DNA of 64,000 bases from the NCBI GenBank assembly GCA_964538625.1, contig CAZIGH010000026.1, positions 6,178 through 70,177 of the forward strand, written 5' to 3'. Within the stretch, counting starts at the first letter, position 1; the number at the start of each line of letters is the position of its first letter. The notes under the pieces are model-generated. The model was not told where the DNA came from. It saw only the letters and a program-made list of their open reading frames with translations, and ran no database searches. Positions 33,526-40,531 of this stretch are shown here, in pieces. Origin of the DNA: JAEUHM01 sp964538625. GTDB lineage: Bacteria; Verrucomicrobiota; Verrucomicrobiia; Verrucomicrobiales; Verrucomicrobiaceae. The position numbers and the translations under genes are program-made.

Positions 33526-34256
33526 GAGCTGATGTCAGCATTTTGATGGAGGCCTTGCAAGGCTTTGTCGATGCGGGCGTGGGTGAACTTTCGCAAATCC
33601 TGACCGCTGGAGCCGCTGCCGATGAGGAAGAAGCCATCATCCCGCTCGAAGTAGCCCGCACCTACGCGGATGACGGCTTTGACGAGCATGTTGCGCAGGA
33701 GATGCAGCCAGAAACGGCGACGGTGCTCGGGCGGCAGCGGGCGGATGCTTTGGTAACCTTCAAGCGCCAGCTTCAAGAACCGTGCATCGTCGGCGCGCCC
33801 ACCCTGACGATGGCGCGTGTGCGTGTGCTGCGCAGGGCGCGCATTTGTCCCGGCAGCGCCGCTTCTGGTTCGCACCCGTGCTCCAGGTCTAGCAGCACCC
33901 AGTCAAATCCACACATGGCCGCCAGCTCGGCCACTGCGGGTGATCCAAACGACAGCCATGTACCCAGCAGCTCCTCGGAAGCATTCATCATGAGCTGATG
34001 TCAGCATTTTGATGGAGGCCTTGCAAGGCTTTGTCGATGCGGGCGTGGGTGAACTTTCGCAAATCCTGACCGCTGGAGCCGCTGCCGATGAGGAAGAAGC
34101 CATCATCCCGCTCGAAGTAGCCCGCACCTACGCGGATGACGGCTTTGACGAGCATGTTGCGCAGGAGATGCAGCCAGAAACGGCGACGGTGCTCGGGCGG
34201 CAGCGGGCGGATGCTTTGGTAACCTTCAAGCGCCAGCTTCAAGAACCGTGCATCGT
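33324..34256. repeat. Perfect 466-bp tandem duplication
   Basis: The segment 33324-33789 is repeated immediately at 33790-34255 (offset exactly 466, with one further shared T at 34256). I found no differences between the copies, and reading frames repeat identically in both. Each copy holds the last part of the APH-like gene (copy at 33988-34256 is the functional end) and the first 201 bases of the aldolase gene (the functional start is in the left copy). The junction creates a truncated aldolase fragment (33991 to 33773, ending APTMHGS) and a truncated kinase fragment. Confidence 0.95.
33522..33875 (-). pseudogene. Duplicated 3' fragment of the APH-like gene at the duplication junction
   Basis: Bases 33790-33522 repeat the last 90 or so codons of the APH-like gene (DARFLKLALEGYQSIRPLPP to the end NADISS). 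They are preceded, across the junction, by sequence from the aldolase gene in another frame. The fragment lacks the kinase active site and is presumably non-functional. It lies between the intact APH-like and aldolase genes, next to the aldolase N-terminal fragment (33991-33773). Confidence 0.75.
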
Positions 34257-35061
34257 GGAAGCAGGCCAGGAGCGAGAGGTCATCCATGGAGTCACCGCTG
34301 ATGGCGTCATCGAAGTCAATGAACGCGGCGATGTGGGTAGTAGAACCGAGGATGTTCCAGAGGGCGAGGTCTTTGTGAACCAGACAGCCCTCTGCAAGTG
34401 GCAGAAGACCTTGGTGCTCGGAGATGGCATCACGGATCTCGGCGCACTTGGTGGTGCTGAGAAACGACTTCTCGCTGAGGAAGTGTAGATGCTGCTCCAG
34501 CCGGGTGAAGAAATAGCCTTCGTAGCACTCATGTGAGCCGACCAAGGAAGCCTCGTGGCCGAAACTGAGGGGGCCAAAACCGGTAAAGCGCAGAGCCTGC
34601 CACCGGGCCACTGCGGCACCGATATGGGGTGCTACCAACTCTATCTCAAGCGCTCCTGACTTGAACCAATGATTCAGATCCGGGAAGGGGATGCGTTCCA
34701 TGAGCTGCCAGGCAAATGGCAGCTCGGCGCGTGAGGCATCCACTGCGTGAACGCAAGGCACCTTGACTCCAGTACCTCCAACGGCCTGCATGACAGCAGA
34801 TTCCACTTGGAGATGCCCGTCCGCTTCTGGCCCATCCTCCACGCGCAGAAACAACTCTTTTCCGTTCACCAGTGCGTTCCAAGTGAGGTGGTTCCCCTGC
34901 GAACCGGACGGGGAGAGTCGGATGTCCGGGCCAATGCTGCGCTTGGTCAGAGCCGCGATCAGTTGCCGTTCCATCTGTGCCACTGGCGAACGTGCAGCCT
35001 GGGTGCCATGAAAGGCGGCAGGGCGGTCGCACTTCCAATAGTAGATGTCTCTGCGGCTCAT
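33988..35061 (-). CDS. APH-family (aminoglycoside phosphotransferase-like) kinase
   Basis: The 357-residue product has the catalytic loop VHKDLALWNIL (HxDx4N) and the metal site FIDFDDA (in place of the usual DFxD), typical of the APH/choline kinase family, which phosphorylates small hydroxylated molecules. The N-lobe includes GNHLTWNALVNGKELFLRVE. It starts inside the symporter stop (ATGA), and is followed by the duplicated segment and the aldolase. An antibiotic-resistance role is not implied; metabolic kinases of this family are common. The frame is open further upstream to 36012 but only as shadow of the transporter. Confidence 0.82.
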   Translation of the reverse strand: MSRRDIYYWKCDRPAAFHGTQAARSPVAQMERQLIAALTKRSIGPDIRLSPSGSQGNHLTWNALVNGKELFLRVEDGPEADGHLQVESAVMQAVGGTGVKVPCVHAVDASRAELPFAWQLMERIPFPDLNHWFKSGALEIELVAPHIGAAVARWQALRFTGFGPLSFGHEASLVGSHECYEGYFFTRLEQHLHFLSEKSFLSTTKCAEIRDAISEHQGLLPLAEGCLVHKDLALWNILGSTTHIAAFIDFDDAISGDSMDDLSLLACFHDARFLKLALEGYQSIRPLPPEHRRRFWLHLLRNMLVKAVIRVGAGYFERDDGFFLIGSGSSGQDLRKFTHARIDKALQGLHQNADISS

Positions 35062-36038
35062 GGTGGGGGGGTGCGGCGTTTCCACCAGGCGGCGATGAGT
35101 CCTCCGACGATGTTCTGCATGACGCCGCTGAACACGGCGGCAGCTGCGGCGAGCGGCATGGCGGGGAAGTGCTCTTTCGCGAGCGAGGCGGCCATGCCTC
35201 CATTCTGCATGCCCACCTCTATGCTCACGGTGCGCGCTGCCGTCTCGGGGTAACGGACTGCTTTGCAGACAGAGTAGCCCACGGCGAACCCGAGAATGTG
35301 AAGCAGCAGCGCGGCAGTGGCCAGCCTTCCGAAGTTCTGCGCTATGGCATCTGCGCTCGCGGCTACGATGCCGCCGCTGACCAGGGTGAAGGCGATGACG
35401 GCAATGGTAGGCCCGCAGGCACCTATCTTGTCCGCAGCCTTGGGCAGCTTCCAGCGAATCAAAACGCCAATCGCCACGGGTGCCACGACGAGCTGGAGAG
35501 CGGAGAGGCACATTCCCCACTGGTCCACAGGCACCAGCTTGCCCGCGAGTGCAGCGGTCCACAAAGGGGTGAAGACAAACGACAGCACGGTGGAGCACAG
35601 GGTGAGCACCACGGACAGGGCTACGTTTGCGCGGGCGAGGTATGAGATCATGTTGGACGCCATGCCGCCCGGACAGCTCGCCACGAGGATGATGCCGACG
35701 GCGAGCCCCGCCTCCAGCTGCATGAGCATGGCTACAAGCCAGCCGCAAAGGGGCATGATGGTGTATTGTGCGGCGAATCCCACGGCCACCGCTCCCGGCA
35801 TGGATGCCACTGCCTTGAAGTCCGCGATGCTGAGTGTGAGGCCCATGCCCAGCATGGAAGCGGCCAAGGACCAGAAGATCCATGGCTTGTCGAACCAGAG
35901 CATGGTCTCCGGTTTGATGAACGCGATGACTGCCAGCGTCACCAGCCACAGGGGGTAGAGGTTGTTGAACCAGTGGAAGAAGCGAGTCATCTGTGAGCTG
36001 GGGCAGTGACAACGTGCCTGCTGGGCGTTTTCCATCAC
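35058..36038 (-). CDS. Bile acid:sodium symporter (BASS) family transporter
   Basis: BASS-family proteins take up organic acids such as bile acids, pantoate or pyruvate with Na+. The 326-residue product has about ten hydrophobic segments, and shows LVASCPGGMASNMISYLARAN, the conserved crossover region, and VSIEVGMQNGGMAASLA, the second crossover motif. The first gene of a four-gene minus-strand unit: transporter, kinase, aldolase, patatin. Start ATG 36038 or, more likely by membrane topology, ATG 35990 (TRFFHWFNNLYPLW). It is coupled to the kinase by ATGA. Confidence 0.88.
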   Translation of the reverse strand: MMENAQQARCHCPSSQMTRFFHWFNNLYPLWLVTLAVIAFIKPETMLWFDKPWIFWSLAASMLGMGLTLSIADFKAVASMPGAVAVGFAAQYTIMPLCGWLVAMLMQLEAGLAVGIILVASCPGGMASNMISYLARANVALSVVLTLCSTVLSFVFTPLWTAALAGKLVPVDQWGMCLSALQLVVAPVAIGVLIRWKLPKAADKIGACGPTIAVIAFTLVSGGIVAASADAIAQNFGRLATAALLLHILGFAVGYSVCKAVRYPETAARTVSIEVGMQNGGMAASLAKEHFPAMPLAAAAAVFSGVMQNIVGGLIAAWWKRRTPPP

Positions 36039-36069
36039 TCCACAGGTGCCGTGTGTGGGTGTGAGATGC

Positions 36070-36375
36070 TCATTTGTCAGTTGTGCGCTTTCTTGCGGAT
36101 GGCTTTCGCTGGATGGTCCGTTTCACGGCGGACTTCTTTTTGGCGGGCTCCCAGGTGCTGGGTTGTGGGATGCCTTTGCTGAACCATTTGCCGCCGCCTT
36201 TCTGCCACTGCTTTCTCCACTGGGCGGGGGAGATGTTTTGATCATCATCGGTGTATCCAGGCTCGAACCCGCAGGCGGGGCAGATCTCGTGCGATGCGCC
36301 GCCAGACTCACTGCGTTGAGGAGCACGCAGCCCGTCATAGCCACAGGCGGCGCAGAGGTGTTTGACTTTGGGCAT
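36070..36375 (-). CDS. Small double-CxxC zinc-ribbon protein with basic tail
   Basis: The 101-residue protein has two CxxC knuckles (CAAC at about 8-11, CPAC at about 32-35), consistent with one structural zinc, followed by YTDDDQNISPAQWRKQW and a Lys/Arg-rich tail (AKKKSAVKRTIQRKPSARKR) that may bind nucleic acid. I recognise no named family. It lies 23 bases downstream of the toxin-like gene on the same strand, so the two are probably co-transcribed. Confidence 0.62.
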   Translation of the reverse strand: MPKVKHLCAACGYDGLRAPQRSESGGASHEICPACGFEPGYTDDDQNISPAQWRKQWQKGGGKWFSKGIPQPSTWEPAKKKSAVKRTIQRKPSARKRTTDK

Positions 36376-36398
36376 GGTGGTTTGGCGGCAGTGGGTTG

Positions 36399-37220
36399 TT
36401 AGAAAGGCAGCTCGCTCGGCTTGATGGGGCGGCCTGGCTGTCGTGACCAGTAGCCCGGGCTGTTGGGGCGGAAGAAGGTCTTCGTGGTTCCGTCCCGGTT
36501 GTAGGCTGCGAAGGCGCGGGAGTTCGGCTCCCAGATGCGAAGAGTGCCATCAGCATCATCCCATTTCATGGGCAGCGAGTTCTGGCGGGCATATTGAAGA
36601 AAGAGCCATGCCTTTGCGGCATAGTCGTCCGGTGAGGTGCAGCGAAAGTCCTTCCCGTGGCGCTCGTAGTGGTCCTGAAGTGAGGGCATGTAGCCCCACG
36701 TTTCGTGAGTGGGCGGTGCTCGGGGCGGCGCGGCCTTTTGGGGCGTTTCGGTGGCGCTCGCTGGAGGTCGCTGGTCCGTGCTTCCCTCCGCGAGCTTGGG
36801 CAGTGGACGAGGAGTAGGCTTTTTTGTCTCTTCTGCGGTGTCAGACACGGCAGGTTTGGGATCTTCGAAGCCAGGACTCCAGGAAGGGGTGCCTTCTGTG
36901 GTCAGGGTGAGCCTTCCTTCGGCGAGCCACTGGCGTGCCGTGCCGGCCCGCACGAAGTAGGTTTTGCCTGGGAGGAGGTCGGTCAGGGTGACTTCATGGT
37001 AGAGGCCAAGTGCGCCTTCCGCCTTCTTTGGGAGCATTTCAGAGTGGGTGCCATAGGCCACCTTGGTGCCGCAGATGACATCTGTCTTCCAGCTCAGCAC
37101 CACGCCGTTGTCGGTGGCGGTCACCGTGACGGGGCTGGTGAGTTCCACGGCGGTGCATGGCGTTGCAAGAGCCAATGAAGCCAGGCAGCCTGCGAGGAGC
37201 GCTGTGAACCTTTGAATCAT
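36399..37220 (-). CDS. Exported Fn3-like protein with C-terminal polymorphic-toxin-like nuclease domain
   Basis: The 273-residue product has a signal peptide (1-24, CTA-VELT), an Fn3/purple-acid-phosphatase-N-like beta domain (about 25-108), a Pro-rich linker (about 120-172) and a C-terminal domain (about 178-262) with LQDHYERHGKDF (H184, H188), YAAKAWLFLQYA, then RIWEPNSRAFAAYNRDGTTK and FFRPNSPGYW. This order resembles, by memory, the nuclease domains at the ends of RHS/CdiA-type toxins (BECR fold: HF-x-KHG ... YxxKA ... NG-x4-Y-P-x-TxxF-V-DG-x-I-x-TxFKP). A housekeeping role is not excluded. No secretion partner is adjacent. Downstream is the zinc-ribbon gene. Confidence 0.6.
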   Translation of the reverse strand: MIQRFTALLAGCLASLALATPCTAVELTSPVTVTATDNGVVLSWKTDVICGTKVAYGTHSEMLPKKAEGALGLYHEVTLTDLLPGKTYFVRAGTARQWLAEGRLTLTTEGTPSWSPGFEDPKPAVSDTAEETKKPTPRPLPKLAEGSTDQRPPASATETPQKAAPPRAPPTHETWGYMPSLQDHYERHGKDFRCTSPDDYAAKAWLFLQYARQNSLPMKWDDADGTLRIWEPNSRAFAAYNRDGTTKTFFRPNSPGYWSRQPGRPIKPSELPF

Positions 37221-37244
37221 GAGGTCAGAGGACGAGGATTTGGT

Positions 37245-37277
37245 AAAAAAAGACCGCAGCCAAGGCGACTGCGGTCT
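37245..37277 (-). terminator. Rho-independent terminator
   Basis: On the minus strand a perfect 9-bp stem, AGACCGCAG/CTGCGGTCT, closes a 9-base loop and is followed by seven T's. It stands just after the discoidin-like gene (ends 37301) and before the toxin-like gene (begins 37220). It is the clearest intrinsic terminator in the window, and implies that the next gene has its own promoter or depends on read-through. Confidence 0.88.
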
Positions 37278-37300
37278 GCAAAAGAGGCTCTGACCAGCAA

Positions 37301-38554
37301 TCAGGGGCTGCGCGGACGAGGACGGGGACGGGGGCGCGCTGTCTGGTTGTTGCCGCCGTTGTTGCTGCCCGGGTTGCTAACGCCGCTCGAACCGCCGCCG
37401 CCGCCGCCAAACCCGGCGGAGGTGAAGGCGAAGGGATTGGTGACAGCAGGCTGTGCGGAATCACCGGTCATGCTGCCGCCGCTGTTGGAGGTGCCTTCTC
37501 CTGAGCCGCTACCAGCACCAGCACCAGCACCGGCACCAGCGCCGCCAGCCAAGTTCTTGGGCTTGGCTTTGCCTTTGGACTTCACGGTGATTTTAGGACC
37601 CGCGACGGCGAACGCAGGGGGATTGAAATCCGGCTCCCACCGCATGGCGATGTACCTTGCGGTGACGGGCTTGGCCAGCTTGGCATTGAGGTAGCCGCGA
37701 CCTTGCTTGTCTTCCACCATGAGATCAGGCTCTCTAGTCTCGAAGACGGAAGGATCAAATGACATGCGCCCCCGCCAGTCTTCTTTCTCCGGCAGTTGCT
37801 GATCCTTGAACGTGTAGGCGTAGAACCGGACGGGACGCGCGGAGTGCACTGAACCAAGCTCGGTGATGAGGCGCTCCTTGCCCAAGTCATAGATGATGGT
37901 CCGGAAGCGTTCTTCGGACTCGGGGAAATCAAAGCGATTGTACTTGGTGGCCAGTTCATCCGGCCCCTTGGTGTCTGGATGAATGTAGATGATGCGTGTG
38001 CCACCAAGACCGCCGCCGGCGTCTATGGAGCTGGAGTCACTCGGAGCGCCGTCCTGAAGATCAAACTCTTCCGCAGTCTCCGTGCCGAAAAGCTCCAGTG
38101 AGCGCACGGTGCCCCCCTTTGCCAGATCAAACTGAATGCGCACGTACTTCACCTGAGCGCTGGCGAACTTCACATTCACCAAGCGGTCTGCCGGTGTGAA
38201 CACGGACTGACCGAGATTCGTCCACGTCTGCTGGTCCACGCTCCCTGCCACTGCGATACGGCCTTCCGCACCGTCGTTCGTGATTCCTGCGAGATGGATG
38301 TTTGTCTGCCGCCCGAGATTGAAAACGGCCTCGCTGGAGCCTGTGCCCACCAGAGACGACGCACTGACATCATCTGAAACGAGATTCTCTGGCTGCCCGA
38401 TGCCGCGTGAGTTGCTCACGCTCACGCCCTCGATGGAGGCTGAAGCGAGGTCCACGGGCCGTTTCACGGATCCGCCCAATCTCTGCCACGCCGCTTGGGT
38501 GGTCGCAGCTGCCGTTGCAACCGCGAGAATAAGAATGTAGAACTTTGCTTTCAT
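37301..38554 (-). CDS. Exported discoidin-like (F5/8 type C) protein with low-complexity tail
   Basis: The 417-residue product has a signal peptide (1-21, TQA-A). Two beta-sandwich-like regions follow: one with ENLVSDDVSASSLVGTGSSE, INLGRQTNIHLAGIT-type and QVKYVRIQFDL segments, as in F5/8 type C carbohydrate-binding domains; and a second (about 215-335) with TIIYDLGKERLITELGSVHS and PVTARYIAMRWEPD. The tail (about 345-417) is Gly/Ala/Ser-rich with a short repeat AGAGAG and ends in RPRPRPRPRSP. The role is probably binding at the cell surface. Followed by a strong terminator. Confidence 0.75.
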   Translation of the reverse strand: MKAKFYILILAVATAAATTQAAWQRLGGSVKRPVDLASASIEGVSVSNSRGIGQPENLVSDDVSASSLVGTGSSEAVFNLGRQTNIHLAGITNDGAEGRIAVAGSVDQQTWTNLGQSVFTPADRLVNVKFASAQVKYVRIQFDLAKGGTVRSLELFGTETAEEFDLQDGAPSDSSSIDAGGGLGGTRIIYIHPDTKGPDELATKYNRFDFPESEERFRTIIYDLGKERLITELGSVHSARPVRFYAYTFKDQQLPEKEDWRGRMSFDPSVFETREPDLMVEDKQGRGYLNAKLAKPVTARYIAMRWEPDFNPPAFAVAGPKITVKSKGKAKPKNLAGGAGAGAGAGAGSGSGEGTSNSGGSMTGDSAQPAVTNPFAFTSAGFGGGGGGSSGVSNPGSNNGGNNQTARPRPRPRPRSP

Positions 38555-38727
38555 CTTTGTCGCTACCTTACGCACGCTCGCTGACGCCCCATCGGAAGGT
38601 CGGTGAGGGGTCATGAAAACGGGCTAGGTGAGATTAAAGCCATGACTGAGAAAGAAAGTAAACATAATTTCCTGTCACGCAGCTCAAAGGTGTTGAAATT
38701 TCACAAAAATAGATAATAATTAGATCC

Positions 38728-39384
38728 GTGCATTGTCCTCGTTGTTCAGCTGATGTGGCTCCAAATGCCTCCGAGTGTGGCGTTTGCAGGTTCACGCTTG
38801 CTGAGCTGGACGCTAGGCTTGGCAGCACTCACGCTGCGATTGATCCCATCATGGACGTAGCCCATTGCTTGCGGCTGGCAGACCGGACCATGCTGGAGTC
38901 TCTGCTTGATGACTTTGAGAGGCGATTTCCCCAGGTGCACCTAGCGCTGTTTCTGGGTGTGCTGCCAGCAGGCATGAGCGTGGTGGAGGCGGGGTTCTGG
39001 ATCTTGAACCGGGGAGTGCGCAAGCGGCGCGGGGTGATGTGTGACAATCGCTTTGGTCTGCTGGTGCTGGTGGATCCAGCGGCACGGCAGGTGGGGGTAA
39101 GCATGGGCCGGGCACTGGAGCCTCTGCTTCCGGCTGCTGGGCTTACCGCGCTGCTGGAAAGGCATTCACACCATCTCTGGCATAGCGACTACGGTACCGC
39201 GCTGAAACAAATTGTGGGCGGGCTGGATGCGATGCTGCGGCGTGTGGGCCATGCGCGGAGGCGCGTGCCTGTGAACAACATGGTGGAAGAGCCACCGGGT
39301 CGGTTGGGCCTGCGGAAGAATACACGCCCTCTGTCTGCATCTACGGGAGAAGCGAAGGTCATCGCAAACAAGGAGCAAGCCTGA
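38728..39384 (+). CDS. Zinc-ribbon protein with TPM-like domain
   Basis: The 218-residue product starts at GTG 38728 with a zinc ribbon (CPRC-x13-CGVC, residues 3-20). The central part (about 40-185) resembles TPM domains (DNRFGLLVLVDPAARQVGVS, then GRALEPLLPAAG and a His-rich HSHHLWHSDYGTALKQIVGG), which are found in proteins affecting envelope or photosystem repair in other organisms. The C-terminus is basic. The start is GTG since the ribbon's first Cys is at residue 3. Its stop overlaps the next start (TGATG). Confidence 0.65.
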   Translation: MHCPRCSADVAPNASECGVCRFTLAELDARLGSTHAAIDPIMDVAHCLRLADRTMLESLLDDFERRFPQVHLALFLGVLPAGMSVVEAGFWILNRGVRKRRGVMCDNRFGLLVLVDPAARQVGVSMGRALEPLLPAAGLTALLERHSHHLWHSDYGTALKQIVGGLDAMLRRVGHARRRVPVNNMVEEPPGRLGLRKNTRPLSASTGEAKVIANKEQA

Positions 39385-40529
39385 TGAAGCCGATGCCAGT
39401 CAGACTCGTCATGTGCCTTGTTTTCATGGCATTGAGCGCCTGGGTTCAGGCAGATGAGACACGCTTTGCGCCATTGCCCGCTTGGTCTGCGGAGGAACAG
39501 GCCATCCTGGCGGCGCATCCGGACACGCCGCTTTTGCTGGGGGGCCTTCTGTGGCCCAGGGGGGCGAATGGTGGACTCAATGTGGACCCGGATCTGCCCA
39601 TCCTGCCTGAGGCAGATTTGGCACCAAGTGAAGAGACGCGGTCGCCTGTGCTGGCGGACTCGCCAGACCTTGCGCAGCCGGTGGCCGACATCACCGGGTT
39701 TTTGCCGCCAGCCGCCATAGAGGAACCGGAGCCGCAACGGAAGCTGGAACCTACTCCGGAGCACGCGCTTCGTGCAACCGGAGAAGAGTTTGCTGAGTTG
39801 TGTTACGCAGCGGATCCCGAGCACTTTGTCATTGATCCCTCATACCACTTCACGGAGCTGGAGCGGGAGGATGCGGAGCGCTTCCTGGAGTATCATGCCG
39901 GGGATGCCAAAATACGGGTGACGTTGCTGGTGATAGGGAGGGACGAGGTCTTGAACAAGCAGTTCGATTTCACGCGCCTGGCGCAGGGCGGTGTGCTCAG
40001 GGATAATACGGCTCTGCTGGTGCTGCCAGTGGGGGAGCCGTGGCGCTGCCGTCTGTTTTTCAGCAGCAACGTTCATCAAGGTGCCAGACCGGCAGAACTG
40101 GCGGAGATACTGAGTCGCGTCATTGAACAGGGAAGGCAGAACCCAAGCCGCGAAGAGCAGCTGCATCGCATGCTGGTGGAGCTGTCGATTCAACTTTTCC
40201 AGCTTGAGCAAAGACTTGCTCCACTTGAACCGAAGCCGGTCGATCATCCGGTGGCTTCACTGGAGCCCGAGCGGTTGACCGCCCCCGAACTAGCAGAGGT
40301 ATTCTCAGACGAATCGCTTCCTGCAGCGATGCTCCGCCGCACGCTGGATCACGCCTATGCGCCCTGGATTCTCTACTCCGCACTGCTGCTCATGGCCGCG
40401 CTCGTGTGGCTGCGCTGGCGGGCTTACCGCATGAGACACTTCGAGTGGCTGCTGCCAGATGTGGAACCCGCCGCTTCAAGTCTTGGCGGCGAGTTTTCGG
40501 GAGGTGGAGTGATGATCGCCTACCGCTGA
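39384..40529 (+). CDS. Exported protein with C-terminal membrane helix and TPM-like domain
   Basis: The 381-residue product has a signal peptide (about 1-23, VQA-DE), a Pro/Glu-rich region (about 60-125), a domain with RVTLLVIGRDEVLNKQFDFT and LRDNTALLVLPVGEPWRCRL that looks TPM-like in pattern, a coiled-coil-prone helix (about 245-275), a membrane helix (about 333-351) and a cytoplasmic tail ending GGGVMIAYR. Co-translated with the preceding zinc-ribbon/TPM-like gene (TGATG). Its TGA is two bases from the end of the convergent heparinase-like gene. Confidence 0.65.
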   Translation: MKPMPVRLVMCLVFMALSAWVQADETRFAPLPAWSAEEQAILAAHPDTPLLLGGLLWPRGANGGLNVDPDLPILPEADLAPSEETRSPVLADSPDLAQPVADITGFLPPAAIEEPEPQRKLEPTPEHALRATGEEFAELCYAADPEHFVIDPSYHFTELEREDAERFLEYHAGDAKIRVTLLVIGRDEVLNKQFDFTRLAQGGVLRDNTALLVLPVGEPWRCRLFFSSNVHQGARPAELAEILSRVIEQGRQNPSREEQLHRMLVELSIQLFQLEQRLAPLEPKPVDHPVASLEPERLTAPELAEVFSDESLPAAMLRRTLDHAYAPWILYSALLLMAALVWLRWRAYRMRHFEWLLPDVEPAASSLGGEFSGGGVMIAYR

Positions 40530-40531
40530 GT

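Noticed and set aside
33773..33991. Separate short aldolase-like gene
   Set aside because: It is the duplicated first 67 codons of the aldolase gene, truncated at the duplication junction.
35062..36012. N-terminal extension of the APH-like frame to 36012
   Set aside because: It is the +1 shadow of the transporter gene, and the kinase homology begins only after ATG 35061.
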